The position numbers were made by a program, and so were the translations under genes. From Halomonas sp. (GTDB lineage Bacteria > Pseudomonadota > Gammaproteobacteria > Pseudomonadales > Halomonadaceae), in assembly GCF_017515565.1 (NCBI RefSeq), contig NZ_JAFWFN010000026.1, forward strand, positions 1 through 64,000: DNA of 64,000 nt. Reading direction: 5' to 3'. Of this stretch, positions 16,050 through 25,385 are shown piece after piece. Each line of letters starts with the position of its first letter. Position 1 is the stretch's first letter. The notes under the pieces were generated by a model that worked only from the letters and a program-made list of their open reading frames with translations, had not been told where the DNA came from and did not search any database.

Positions 16050-17324
16050 ATGAAGCCTGAAACCATTGCCCTCCATCATGGCTATGCGCCTGATTCACAA
16101 AACGCCGTTGCTGTACCGATTCATCAGACCACCTCTTTCTCTTTTGATAATGCGCAGCACGCAGCGGACCTGTTTGATTTGAAAGTAGAAGGAAATATTT
16201 ACTCGCGCATCATGAACCCCACCTGCGCGGTGCTGGAGCAACGGGTAGCCGCGTTGGAAGGCGGAATTGCGGGCCTTGCGGTAGCCTCTGGCATGGCGGC
16301 GATTACCTATGCCATTCAAACCATTGCCGAGGCGGGCGATAATATCGTCTCAATTAGCGAACTGTATGGAGGCACTTATAACCTGTTCGCCCACACGCTG
16401 CCGCGCCAAGGTATCCAAGTACGCTTTGCCAATAAAGATGATATCAACGGCATTGAAGCCCTGATTGATGAGCGCACTAAAGCGGTGTTCTGCGAGAGTA
16501 TTGGTAACCCATCCGGTGGGGTGGTGGATCTTAAAAAGCTTTCTGAAGCAGCCCATCGTCATGGGGTGCCGGTCATTGTTGATAACACCACCGCAACGCC
16601 GTTTTTGTGTCGACCCATTGAGCACGGGGCGGATATCGTCGTCCATTCGGCGACTAAATATATCGGTGGCCACGGCACCACAGTGGGGGGTGTAATCGTT
16701 GATTCAGGCAAATTCCCCTGGGCGGAAAACGCTAGCCGTTTCCCGCTACTCAACGAGCCCGATATCTCCTATCACGGTGTTAGCTATACTCGCGATGTCG
16801 GGGAGGCGGCCTTTATTGCTCGTGCCCGCGTTGTGCCACTGCGCAACATGGGGGCAGCGCTCTCTGCCCAAGCCGCCTGGAATCTATTGCAGGGGTTAGA
16901 AACACTGTCGCTGCGCATCGAGCGGATTTGTGCCAACGCCTTAGCGGTCGCCAAGCATTTGGAGAACCACCCTCAGGTAGAGTGGGTGCACTATGCAGGG
17001 CTGGAAAGCCACCCCGATCATGCACTGGCCCAGCACTATATGCAGGGCCAAGCGTCCGGCATTTTAAGCTTTGGCATTGCGGGCGGCCAAGCGGCGGGTG
17101 AGCGCTTTTATGATGCGCTGTCACTGATTCTGCGTTTGGTTAATATCGGCGATGCCAAGAGCTGTTCTTCTATTCCCGCATCCACCACGCACCGTCAGTT
17201 GAACGAGCAAGAGCTAAAGGCCGCTGGTGTTACGCCAGATATGGTGCGGCTGTCGATTGGTATAGAGCATATTGACGACCTACTGGCAGATATCGACCAA
17301 GCACTAGCTGCCTCCCAAGGGTAG
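16050..17324 (+). CDS. metY: O-acetylhomoserine aminocarboxypropyltransferase (sulfhydrylase)
   Basis: The protein has 424 residues, normal for MetY. This PLP enzyme makes homocysteine from O-acetylhomoserine and sulfide, giving direct sulfhydrylation in methionine synthesis. The Cys/Met-metabolism fold is clear: IYSRIMNPT, SGMAAITYAI, the S-x-LYGGTYNLF block, and the PLP lysine K203 in HSATKYIGGHG. The MetY-specific insert with the FPLLNEPDISYHG stretch distinguishes it from MetB, MetC and MetZ. A GCGAG ribosome-binding site precedes ATG. It is monocistronic with a long AT-rich upstream region. Confidence 0.93.
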   Translation: MKPETIALHHGYAPDSQNAVAVPIHQTTSFSFDNAQHAADLFDLKVEGNIYSRIMNPTCAVLEQRVAALEGGIAGLAVASGMAAITYAIQTIAEAGDNIVSISELYGGTYNLFAHTLPRQGIQVRFANKDDINGIEALIDERTKAVFCESIGNPSGGVVDLKKLSEAAHRHGVPVIVDNTTATPFLCRPIEHGADIVVHSATKYIGGHGTTVGGVIVDSGKFPWAENASRFPLLNEPDISYHGVSYTRDVGEAAFIARARVVPLRNMGAALSAQAAWNLLQGLETLSLRIERICANALAVAKHLENHPQVEWVHYAGLESHPDHALAQHYMQGQASGILSFGIAGGQAAGERFYDALSLILRLVNIGDAKSCSSIPASTTHRQLNEQELKAAGVTPDMVRLSIGIEHIDDLLADIDQALAASQG

Positions 17325-17326
17325 AA

Positions 17327-17383
17327 AGGCCGCCGTTGATGGGTTGCCGCGTGTTGGCTCAGTCAGCTAATACGCGGCGGCCT
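17327..17383. terminator. Large hairpin between convergent metY and speB
   Basis: AGGCCGCCG (17327-17335) pairs with CGGCGGCCT (17375-17383), with an alternative inner stem CCGCGT/ACGCGG. It occupies the whole gap between two convergent genes and so probably ends both transcripts, although no T-tract follows. Confidence 0.55.
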
Positions 17384-17392
17384 AGGGGGAAG

Positions 17393-18337
17393 CTAACGGT
17401 TATAAGCGCTTTTAGACGCGGCCAGCGTGTATAAAAACTCAAGCCCCAGCGTGGCCGCGGCGAGGGACGTGATGTCACCGTGGTCGTAAGCGGGGTTCAC
17501 TTCCACTACGTCCATCCCTACCAAGTCCATCCCTACCATGCCGCGAATCACTTTCAGCATTAAATCGGTGGACATACCACCGCAGACGGGTGTGCCAGTG
17601 CCGGGTGCATAGGCGGGGTCTAAGCCGTCGATGTCCAAGCTCACATAGGCCGGGTGATGACCCACGCGGGCTCGGATGCGCTCCAGCACCGCAGCGGCGC
17701 CGTGGTCGTTCACCCAGTCGGCATCCAACACGTCGTAAGGGTGATTGTGACGGTCGTAGCTGGTGCGAATGCCAATTTGTAGTGAGTGCTCAGGCACTAC
17801 CAGCCCCTCTTTTAGGGCGTGGTGGAAAATGGTGCCGTGGTCAAAGCGTGTGCCTTGCTCATAGGTGTCGGTATGGGCATCAAAATGTATCAGTGCCAGT
17901 GGGCCATGTTCCCGGGCGTGAGCGCGCAGCAGTGGGAGGCTGATGTAGTGGTCGCCCCCCAGCGTCAGCATTTTTTTACCCGCTTTTAGCCAACGCATCG
18001 CATGAGTTTCAAGGTTGTCTACCAAGCTTTCCGGCTCGCCGTAGGCATAGTCCAGATTGCCCGCATCGCACACCCGCAGACGCTCTTCCAGGGCGAAATC
18101 CCAAGGCCAGCGCTTGCCTTCCCAAATTAAATTGGCGGTACTTTGGCGAATGGCATTGGGCCCCATGCGGGTACCCGATCGGCCAGAACATGCCAAGTCG
18201 AAGGGTACACCGCTTACCACTACCTCAGCATCGGTCGTTTTGGGATCAATAGCTTTGGGTACGCCCATAAAAGTAGAGATAACATCGCCATACAAGCTGG
18301 GCATGGTGGGTGCAGAGAGAGTTTGCGGGAGTGTCAC
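17393..18337 (-). CDS. speB: Agmatinase-family ureohydrolase
   Basis: The protein has 314 residues. The binuclear manganese site of the arginase/agmatinase family is intact: H130 in GGDHYI, D153/H155/D157 in FDAHTDTY, and the later DIDGLDPAYAPGTGTP motif. The enzyme hydrolyses agmatine, or a related guanidino compound such as guanidinobutyrate, to urea plus the amine. The start is a GTG with AGGAGA eight bases upstream. A divergent LysR gene 140 bp away is probably its regulator. In Halomonas-type genomes several paralogues exist, so the exact substrate is uncertain. Confidence 0.88.
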   Translation of the reverse strand: MTLPQTLSAPTMPSLYGDVISTFMGVPKAIDPKTTDAEVVVSGVPFDLACSGRSGTRMGPNAIRQSTANLIWEGKRWPWDFALEERLRVCDAGNLDYAYGEPESLVDNLETHAMRWLKAGKKMLTLGGDHYISLPLLRAHAREHGPLALIHFDAHTDTYEQGTRFDHGTIFHHALKEGLVVPEHSLQIGIRTSYDRHNHPYDVLDADWVNDHGAAAVLERIRARVGHHPAYVSLDIDGLDPAYAPGTGTPVCGGMSTDLMLKVIRGMVGMDLVGMDVVEVNPAYDHGDITSLAAATLGLEFLYTLAASKSAYNR

Positions 18338-18441
18338 TGCGGGCGTCTCCTGACGTACTTAAAAAGGAGGTGACATCGCCTATAGAGGCGAAAGAGGGGT
18401 GACGATAAGGCGTTTTTGGTAATGAATGAAATGAATGTTTA

Positions 18442-18455
18442 GAATGAAACCATTC
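18442..18455. promoter_or_regulatory. Dyad in the speB/LysR divergent promoter
   Basis: GAATG (18442-18446) and CATTC (18451-18455) form an inverted repeat, with further ATGAATG copies just upstream (18421-18440). It lies 23 bp before the LysR start, a common place for an autoregulatory LysR site. The evidence is only the symmetry. Confidence 0.3.
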
Positions 18456-18477
18456 GTACTACAAATAGTGAGTCGCC

Positions 18478-19416
18478 ATGCGTTCGCTCCGCCACTTCGA
18501 TCTAAATTTACTCTTGGTATTTGAGGCGTTAATGCGCGAACGCCATGTAACGCGGGCGGCAGAAAAGCTGCACCTAAGTCAGCCAGCGCTTAGTCACGCC
18601 TTAAAGCGGCTGCGAGAAGCGCTAGACGACCCGCTGTTAATACGTACGGGTAATGGCTTGCAGCCAACCCCAAGAGCGCTGGCGCTGCTGCCGGTGGTGC
18701 AGCAAGCATTGGCACTGCTGCAAGCAGGCTTGGCCCCGCCAGAATCGTTCACCCCGGCGACCAGCACGCGGCGCTTTACCCTGGCCACTACCGATTACTT
18801 TGAAGAGGTGATGTATCCGGCATTTCTGAGTCAATTGCTGACTTACGCGCCGGGGATCAGCTTTTCGATAGAGTTAATTACGCCTGACGTGCTTAGCGGT
18901 GCACTAGAGCAGCGCCAGGTAGATATGGTGGTGGGGTTAGACAGCCAGAACGTATTGCCCAGTGGCGTCATCCAAACGCCGTGGATGGATGAAGCGTTGG
19001 TCTGCTTAGCCGCAGCGGATAATGACTGCGTGGGAGAGGCGCTGACCATTGAGCAGTTTGCCCGTCAGCCCCATGTTGAGTTAGCCGATATCAGCGGTTT
19101 ATTACCCAGTAATATCGAAAATTGCTTAGCACAGCATAAGTTAAGCCGCCGCGTTATTTCAAAAAATCTAAACTACATCGCGGCGGCCAGAGTCGTGTCA
19201 TTAACCGATGCCATTATGACCCTGCCGAGGCAAATGGCTGAGCGGTTTATCACGATGCTACCGGTGCGCATCGTTGCCCCGCCTCAAGAGCTGCCCACGC
19301 TCAACATGACGCTGATCCAGCATGGGCTGTATGCCAATGATCCTGCGATAGCTTGGCTCAAACACTCACTGCTTGAATATGCCTGCCTATTTAAGCAAAA
19401 GTTACCACCGCTCTGA
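18478..19416 (+). CDS. LysR-family transcriptional regulator (NodD/LeuO-like) next to speB
   Basis: The protein has 312 residues. The DNA-binding segment (VTRAAEKLHLSQPALSHALK, about residues 24-43) follows the typical MRSLRHFDLNLLLVFEAL start. The C-terminal part is a periplasmic-binding-protein-like effector domain. The gene is divergently transcribed from speB, so regulation of agmatinase by a guanidino compound or polyamine is the natural hypothesis. The effector cannot be read from sequence. Confidence 0.88.
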   Translation: MRSLRHFDLNLLLVFEALMRERHVTRAAEKLHLSQPALSHALKRLREALDDPLLIRTGNGLQPTPRALALLPVVQQALALLQAGLAPPESFTPATSTRRFTLATTDYFEEVMYPAFLSQLLTYAPGISFSIELITPDVLSGALEQRQVDMVVGLDSQNVLPSGVIQTPWMDEALVCLAAADNDCVGEALTIEQFARQPHVELADISGLLPSNIENCLAQHKLSRRVISKNLNYIAAARVVSLTDAIMTLPRQMAERFITMLPVRIVAPPQELPTLNMTLIQHGLYANDPAIAWLKHSLLEYACLFKQKLPPL

Positions 19417-19540
19417 GTGGATATGTATGAGGCGTTAGGAAGTTGTAATAGAAGTTGCTTCAATAAAAGCGGGTGACTTAGTAGAGTGTTAAAACAGAAG
19501 TAGAAAGCGAGATTTAGCTTAACCATAGGCAACCATAATA

Positions 19541-20212
19541 ATGACAGAAACGTATAAATTCCTGATTGCCGACGATCATCCCCTGGTGCGCGATGCCGTA
19601 GCGCGAGTGATCCGCGAAGCATACGCAGATGCCGACGTCATTGAAGTCGAAGACTTTGATATGGCACTCGCTCACGCCCAACAAGACCCCGATATCGATT
19701 TGATTTTGCTGGATTTAAATATGCCCGGCATGAGCGGGTTAACGGGGCTTTTGCAGCTACGCAACGAGCAACCGACGATTCCGGTGGTGATTGTCTCTGC
19801 GGAAGAGGATAAGCAGATTATTCTGCAGGCGGTTTCCTGTGGCGCAGCAGGCTTTATCACCAAATCATTGCCCCGTGATCAGATGCGCCACGCCATTGCC
19901 CAAGTGCTGGAAGGCAATATCTATCTGCCTGCGGATGCCATGCGCGCACCGGATAGCATTCGTAAACGTCGTCACCAGGATCAGGGGTTTACAGCGGAAC
20001 AGCTGCGCTTGTTGACCCGCAAACAGCTGCAGGTGTTGGAGCATATGACCCGTGGTGAATCCAACAAGATGATTGCTTATCATCTCAATATTGCGGAAAC
20101 AACGGTGAAAGCCCATGTGTCGGCCATTTTGCGCAAGCTGGGGGTAACCAGCCGTGTACAGGCCATTTTATCCGCCAACGATATCGATTTTTCCCAGTTC
20201 CTCAATCGCTGA
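19541..20212 (+). CDS. erbR: NarL/FixJ-family response regulator of quinoprotein alcohol oxidation (ErbR/AgmR type)
   Basis: The protein has 223 residues. The receiver domain has the acidic pair DD (11-12), phospho-acceptor D58 in [11 protein letters not shown], and the family stretch [21 protein letters not shown] LuxR helix-turn-helix occupies about 158-210 ([21 protein letters not shown]-type block, then [18 protein letters not shown]). These stretches resemble Pseudomonas AgmR/ErbR, the activator of PQQ-dependent ethanol oxidation genes. Its position at the edge of the pqq/quinoprotein island, convergent with pqqF, fits that role. The hybrid kinase encoded at 22433-24130 is a candidate partner. 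Confidence 0.85.
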   Translation: MTETYKFLIADDHPLVRDAVARVIREAYADADVIEVEDFDMALAHAQQDPDIDLILLDLNMPGMSGLTGLLQLRNEQPTIPVVIVSAEEDKQIILQAVSCGAAGFITKSLPRDQMRHAIAQVLEGNIYLPADAMRAPDSIRKRRHQDQGFTAEQLRLLTRKQLQVLEHMTRGESNKMIAYHLNIAETTVKAHVSAILRKLGVTSRVQAILSANDIDFSQFLNR

Positions 20213-20217
20213 CTTCC

Positions 20218-22440
20218 TCAGTCGTTAAATTGTTGATAGTGGCCAGCGCTATTCAGCCAGTGGGTCTGCCAACGGCCGTGGGTGTTTACCTGGGTTAGTA
20301 ACTCGGTAACTGTTCGTTGATCAGTCTGTTCCTTATCCAGCCGATGCAGCGGCTGCGTGGTGCCTGCCAAAAGGCTTTGCCACTGAATAATCAGCGCAGC
20401 AATCGGCGTTTCAGGCGGTGTTAGCGTCGGCAGTTGCGCCTGCAGAATTTTATCGGAGGTCTGCCAGAGGGCGTCGGTAATCGATAGTAGCTTTTCTTCT
20501 ATCCGTTTTTCCCCTGCCGGGCCAGCGCCTTCGCTGGTTTGCACCCCGTTGCTAGTTTGCACCACATAGCCAAGTGAGCAGGGCGCACCGTCGCCCCTGC
20601 GAACCGCCGCCACATACCCCAGGCGATGTTCATACCGTGCCTGCTGAAAAAACGTTGCGCTGTGATACTTTTCAGCGGCCGCCAATAGCCAGCGTTGAGC
20701 GGGCGAGCCCGGTAAGCTCAGCGTGCGCATCACTGCTACATTCGCTGGTTGTGTATCGGCGGCTGACGGAGCAGCTCTTGGTGTGTTTCCATCAGCAGTT
20801 GTCAGTGAGCGACAGGTCAGGGCGGCCAGTGCCTGCGAAATGGCGTCTAACTCTGCTTGGTGAGAGACCCACACTGCGGGTGTGGCAGGCAGAGGCGTTA
20901 AGCGCTGAACCAACTGCTGAGCCAGCAGCCCTTCCTGGGCGTCGGAGGCTGATAAAACGGCGTCTTCCAACAACGCCAACATGGCGTTGTTGGCTTTGCT
21001 ACCCACCACTATCACCCAACTGCCGTGGGGAGAGTTTTGCTGTTTGAAGACAATGCCCTGTAGCGCCAGCCGCTGAGCGGTGAGCGGTCCGGGTACGATC
21101 ACTGCCTCGGGCACAAAGCAGGCCGCCCAGGCATCATCGGCAAGTGCATTGAAGTCCTCATCAACAGAGTACTGGCCGCACCAGCACTGCACGGCGGGGG
21201 AAGGCGCTGGGGAAGCATCAACAGCGCGAGGTGAAGCCGGTGTAGGCGCGTTGCCGATTAGCCAACGGACGTTGCCAGCGGAGAACGGGCTTGGGGCCGG
21301 TTGATGTTCAGAGGGCGGCGTAGCGAAACGACGAGCAAGCGCTTGGCGGCGGGCGTGTGCAAACCAAGCAGGGGCTAACTGCACCGTATCAGCGGGTGGC
21401 TGCCAAATAGTGTCGTGATCGTTAGGTGTTGTCCCAGGCAGGGTTGTGAAGAAGGTTGCTAAGCGCTCACTTAGAGCAGCCGCAAGGGCTTTCACCTGTT
21501 CCTGTGTTGCAGTGCCACTTAACATTAAGCTAAAGGCGTCTGTCGCCCCGCTAGGGGCCAGAGTTGCGCGGTAGTCGGTAATCGAATCAGGAAATTGTTC
21601 TACAAAATAGCCTTGCTGTACCGAATCAGCTAAGCCGCTAAGGGCGATAAGCTGATGACGTGCAATGGTCGAGGGCAGCGGCCACAGTAGCTCAACGGTA
21701 TTGCCCGTACTGGCTACCTTCGCGCTGAGCTGGCGGCTCCAACGAGGCGCAATGGAAAGCGAAGGAGCGTTGGGTGGTGATGGACTAAACCGCGCTGCCA
21801 TGTGTTGGGCAAGGCGCGTCATGTCTACTATCTCCCAGGGGCTGATAATGGCGATGCTAACGCGGCCGCCATGGTAATAGGCGCGATGAAACGTGGTGAG
21901 CGCTTTAAGTAGCAGCGTCGTGTCACTGCATAGGGTTTGCGCGTTGCCATGGCGGCAGCCTGCACCAACATGCTGTGGGTCAGCAAGTGCCGCGAGGGCA
22001 TCCAGACGTTGCATTTGGGCGCTGTTCTGACGGGCGTTCCACTCGGCATCGATAGCCGCCACTTCAGCGCGAATAGTCGATAAGGGCAGCGGTGGCCTAG
22101 CGAGCTGACGGGCAACGGTGAGCGCTGCTGCTTTTAGTTTGTTTGCTGGTATCGAGAAGTGCACATCAGTGACGTAGTCATCAGTATGGGCATTCAGGCT
22201 GCCCTGGTGCTGGGCAAACCAGGTGAGCAGGCTGGTGTTAGAAGAGGCTTCCAGTGGCGCTGTGGTCAGCACGTGCTCTAACAGGTGGGCCAGCCCAGGC
22301 AGGGCGGTTGGCTCATCCAAATAGCCCGCTGCAACAGCAATACTGATGTGGGCGCGGGTGATGTGTGGTGCGTGAGCCAACACGCCCTGCGCCCCGTTAG
22401 GCAGGGAGATACAGGTCTGTGGGAAGCTCAGATTAGCCAT
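20218..22440 (-). CDS. pqqF: M16-family zinc peptidase PqqF
   Basis: The protein has 740 residues. It carries the inverted zinc motif HLLEH (His52, Glu55, His56) with the third ligand Glu133 in AAIDAEW, at the normal M16 spacing of about 77 residues. In pseudomonads PqqF releases the modified Glu-Tyr unit from the PqqA peptide, acting with a partner. The C-terminal half is more divergent, as usual for the inactive half of M16 proteins. Its start overlaps the sensor kinase end by 8 bp, so it is expressed from the ercA-kinase-pqqF operon rather than from pqqABCDE, 14 kb away. Confidence 0.88.
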   Translation of the reverse strand: MANLSFPQTCISLPNGAQGVLAHAPHITRAHISIAVAAGYLDEPTALPGLAHLLEHVLTTAPLEASSNTSLLTWFAQHQGSLNAHTDDYVTDVHFSIPANKLKAAALTVARQLARPPLPLSTIRAEVAAIDAEWNARQNSAQMQRLDALAALADPQHVGAGCRHGNAQTLCSDTTLLLKALTTFHRAYYHGGRVSIAIISPWEIVDMTRLAQHMAARFSPSPPNAPSLSIAPRWSRQLSAKVASTGNTVELLWPLPSTIARHQLIALSGLADSVQQGYFVEQFPDSITDYRATLAPSGATDAFSLMLSGTATQEQVKALAAALSERLATFFTTLPGTTPNDHDTIWQPPADTVQLAPAWFAHARRQALARRFATPPSEHQPAPSPFSAGNVRWLIGNAPTPASPRAVDASPAPSPAVQCWCGQYSVDEDFNALADDAWAACFVPEAVIVPGPLTAQRLALQGIVFKQQNSPHGSWVIVVGSKANNAMLALLEDAVLSASDAQEGLLAQQLVQRLTPLPATPAVWVSHQAELDAISQALAALTCRSLTTADGNTPRAAPSAADTQPANVAVMRTLSLPGSPAQRWLLAAAEKYHSATFFQQARYEHRLGYVAAVRRGDGAPCSLGYVVQTSNGVQTSEGAGPAGEKRIEEKLLSITDALWQTSDKILQAQLPTLTPPETPIAALIIQWQSLLAGTTQPLHRLDKEQTDQRTVTELLTQVNTHGRWQTHWLNSAGHYQQFND

Positions 22441-24130
22441 TAAGAAGGCTACGCAGCAGCGCGCGCAGTTTGCCGGGTCGTACCGGCTTGTTTAACTGTG
22501 GTACACCAGCATGGCGTAGGCGGCGCTGCCAGTGGTCGGAGCGGTCGGCACTGATAATGGCCGCTGGCAAGCGCGGGTCGTGCCAGTGTTGGCGCAACTG
22601 TCGAATGGCCTCTAGGCCAGTGACGTTATCATCCAGATGCAGGTCAACCAACAGCATATCCGGTGCCTCCGGGCAGGCTTTGGCAGCATCGATCTCCAGG
22701 GCGGTGTCACAGCTGATCTGCCATTCACTTAGCAGCAGTGACATACCTTCCAGAATCGTTGGCTCGTTATCCAGGATCAGTACGCGAAGTCCTTTGAACT
22801 CAGCTTCAGCGGAGGGCGGCGTGGTGGGCGCGGGAGCTTGGCTGAAGGAGATGCCGCTGGCTCGGGGCACCTCAACCGCAAAACAAGAGCCTCTGCCGGC
22901 TGCTGAACGAACAGAAAGCGGGTGCTCCAGGCGCTGGCTAATTCGCTCCACAATGGCAAGCCCCAGGCCAACGCCCTGGCGATCCCGCGCGCGGGTGGCG
23001 TTGAGCTGGTGAAACTCGCGGAAAATAAGCTGGTAGTCGCTTTCGGGAATGCCGATACCACTATCGACTACTTGAATAGCTAGGCTGTCGTCATTCTGGC
23101 GGCGAACGCCCAGGCAGATGCCGCCACGCTGGGTATAGCGGCAGGCGTTAGCAAGGAAGTTGCGCACAATGCGGCTGAGTAGGTAAGGGTCGCTGGTCAC
23201 TGCTTGATGAGAAGGCACATAGCGCAGCGTTAGCCCTTTACGTTGCGCCACTGGAGCAAACTCATCGACAAGATTGCTAAGAATGTCATCGAGCTTAAAG
23301 TGGCGTAGCTGAGGCTGTACCTGGCCGTGATCCAGACGGGAGATATCGAGCAGGTCGGAAAGTATTGCTTCAGCGCCTTCTAGTGAGTTTTGCACGCTCT
23401 CAATCAGGGCTAAATTATCGCTGTCGGTCAGCCGCTCCTGCAGTGAGGCTACCAGTAGTCGTGCAGCGTTCATGGGTTGCAGCAGGTCATGGCTAGCGGC
23501 GGCTAGGTAGCGGTCTTTGCTTTGGTTTGCAAACTCAGCGGCGTCGCGTGCGCTTCTAAGCGCCTCATTGAGCCGCTCAAGCTCCTGGGTGCGTTCAGCA
23601 ACCCGGGCTTCCAAGTGGGCGTTTAGTGTTTCTAAGTGCTGGCGGGCGCGCTCACGCTCGGTGATATCTGCTACAAAGCCTTCGATGAGATCTTCATCTC
23701 CGGCAAGCTCGGCGGGTTTTTTTATCAGCGTAACGGCTACTGGTACTTGGCGGCCAGAGGCCGCCTGCAGCAAAGTGGTGTGGCCCGTTACGTGGCCGTG
23801 GGCGAGCAGTAGGTCGCGCAGCTGCTGGCCAGTTGTGCTACTGACAAATAGGGCATCGAAACGTGCGCAGCGCTCTAAAGTATGCGTCACGCAGGGGTCG
23901 TCGAGCATGGCGGCAAGCGCCGGGTTAGCGGCGCGCAGTTTGCCGGAAAGCGACGCCTGGAAAATACCGTGTAACGCGTTTTCAAATAGCCACTTATAGC
24001 GATTGCGCTCGACTTCAAGCTCTTCTAAACGCACAGAAAGCTCGCGATAGTAACTTTTACGCGCCGACTGCTGACCTAGCCCGAGCAGGTCGCTGACCGA
24101 AAAGCCCGAGGGGTCGCTGGCTTTTTTCAT
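22433..24130 (-). CDS. PAS hybrid histidine kinase of the quinoprotein regulon (NahK/ErcS'-like)
   Basis: The protein has 565 residues with no transmembrane segment. Order: short coiled coil (30-45), PAS (about 46-158), coiled coil (160-200), HisKA with H214 in ASHDLLQPMNAARLL, HATPase with DSGIGIP (356-362) and GVGLGLA (386-392), Pro-rich linker, and a C-terminal receiver with D496 in LLVDLHLDD. The H-box and layout match the NahK/ErcS' group of Pseudomonas, some of which act in the alcohol-oxidation cascade. It overlaps ercA (ATGA) upstream and pqqF downstream, so the three are co-translated. The sensed ligand is unknown. Confidence 0.88.
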   Translation of the reverse strand: MKKASDPSGFSVSDLLGLGQQSARKSYYRELSVRLEELEVERNRYKWLFENALHGIFQASLSGKLRAANPALAAMLDDPCVTHTLERCARFDALFVSSTTGQQLRDLLLAHGHVTGHTTLLQAASGRQVPVAVTLIKKPAELAGDEDLIEGFVADITERERARQHLETLNAHLEARVAERTQELERLNEALRSARDAAEFANQSKDRYLAAASHDLLQPMNAARLLVASLQERLTDSDNLALIESVQNSLEGAEAILSDLLDISRLDHGQVQPQLRHFKLDDILSNLVDEFAPVAQRKGLTLRYVPSHQAVTSDPYLLSRIVRNFLANACRYTQRGGICLGVRRQNDDSLAIQVVDSGIGIPESDYQLIFREFHQLNATRARDRQGVGLGLAIVERISQRLEHPLSVRSAAGRGSCFAVEVPRASGISFSQAPAPTTPPSAEAEFKGLRVLILDNEPTILEGMSLLLSEWQISCDTALEIDAAKACPEAPDMLLVDLHLDDNVTGLEAIRQLRQHWHDPRLPAAIISADRSDHWQRRLRHAGVPQLNKPVRPGKLRALLRSLLNG

Positions 24131-25290
24131 AGTGCCTCTTCGTACACCACCGCCACGTCCCGTGAGTTGGAGCGACGAGGGTTAGTCAGAATGCAGGGGT
24201 CGCCCAGCGCGTGGTTGGTGAGAAACGGAACGTCGCTGCGTGAGACGCCCATTATCCCTAGGGTTCCTCCCAGGCCCACGGCATGTTTTAAATCGACTAA
24301 GTACTGAAACAGCGCTTTTTTGACCTGCTGCTGTGACAGCCCCCGACAGTCGATACCGACGGCTTCGGCAACCCGCTTAAAACGATCAGGAGCGGCTTCG
24401 TAGTTATAGGCCACCACATGCTCCAACAGCATGGCGTTGCACAACCCGTGGGGTAAATCTAAGAAGCCGCCCAAGCTATGCGACATCGCATGTACCGCGC
24501 CCAAAATCGCGTTTGAGAACGCCAGCCCCGCTTGCATACTGCCCAGCATTACCTGGGCGCGCAGCTCGCCATCGGTGGGGTTCGCCACCAGTGCTTCGAG
24601 ATGACTGCTAATTAAGCGCATGGCTTCTAACGCGTGGGCATCGGTGAGCGGGCCGCTGCCGGTTGAAACAAACGCTTCGATGGCATGCACTAGCGCGTCG
24701 ACCCCGGTACACGCGGTCAGGTAGGGCGACATGGTCATGGTGACTTCGGGGTCGATCAGCGACACATCCGGCACCACGGCCTTGCTGATAATCGAGAATT
24801 TCATGCGCCGCTGCTGGTCGGAAATAATTGCAAACTGGGAAATATCCGCCGAGGTGCCCGCTGTTGAGGGAATAAAAATTAGCGGAGGAATGGGCACGCG
24901 AATCGTATCCACACCTTCGAAATCGAGAATGTGGCCGCCGTGGGCGGTGACGATGCCAATCCCTTTGGCGCAGTCCATGGGGCTGCCACCGCCTATCGCT
25001 ACAATCGCCTTGCAGCCAGTTTCTCGGTAGATCTCGGCACCAGCCATAATTTCATCTACCCGTGGGTTGGGCGATACGGCGGTAAAGCGCTCAACAGCAA
25101 TGTTGGCTTCCAGCAGTTTGGCTTCAATATCGGCAACCCAACCCGCCAGCAGTACGCCAGGGTCGGAGACCAGTAGTACTTTTTCTGCCCCGAAAGTAGT
25201 GACGTAGTTGCCTGCAGCGTGGCGCGCCCCGTCGCCAAAAATAATTTCAGGAGCGACAAACTTACGAAGTTGTGTGAGCGGCGAAGTCAT
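24127..25290 (-). CDS. ercA: Iron-containing alcohol dehydrogenase, ErcA type
   Basis: The protein has 387 residues from the ATG at 25290; the frame reaches back to 25332, but homologues begin near MTSPLTQLRKFVAPEIIFG. The dinucleotide-binding loop AIGGGSPMDCAKG and the type III ADH metal region (GVDALVHAIEAFVS, then AVHAMSHSLGG and LPHGLCNAMLLEHV, supplying His ligands) are present. ErcA in Pseudomonas aeruginosa is encoded in the ethanol-oxidation regulatory cluster and has a proposed regulatory rather than catabolic role. The ATGA overlap with the sensor kinase here supports the same idea. Confidence 0.87.
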   Translation of the reverse strand: MTSPLTQLRKFVAPEIIFGDGARHAAGNYVTTFGAEKVLLVSDPGVLLAGWVADIEAKLLEANIAVERFTAVSPNPRVDEIMAGAEIYRETGCKAIVAIGGGSPMDCAKGIGIVTAHGGHILDFEGVDTIRVPIPPLIFIPSTAGTSADISQFAIISDQQRRMKFSIISKAVVPDVSLIDPEVTMTMSPYLTACTGVDALVHAIEAFVSTGSGPLTDAHALEAMRLISSHLEALVANPTDGELRAQVMLGSMQAGLAFSNAILGAVHAMSHSLGGFLDLPHGLCNAMLLEHVVAYNYEAAPDRFKRVAEAVGIDCRGLSQQQVKKALFQYLVDLKHAVGLGGTLGIMGVSRSDVPFLTNHALGDPCILTNPRRSNSRDVAVVYEEAL

Positions 25291-25385
25291 GGGGCGGTCT
25301 CGTTTATAGTTATTAACCATCATCTTAAGCACCTTAGAGGATTGTTGCGCTACGACCTTGGTGCTGTCGTTAGGAGTAAGCCGTC

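Noticed and set aside
20574-21304. Long plus-strand open frames opposite pqqF
   Set aside because: They mirror a GC-rich coding strand, carry no recognisable domain, and lie wholly inside a well-supported gene.
24127-25290. ErcA as a simple catabolic butanol-type dehydrogenase
   Set aside because: Not excluded chemically, but translational overlap with the sensor kinase and placement in the island favour the ErcA regulatory class.
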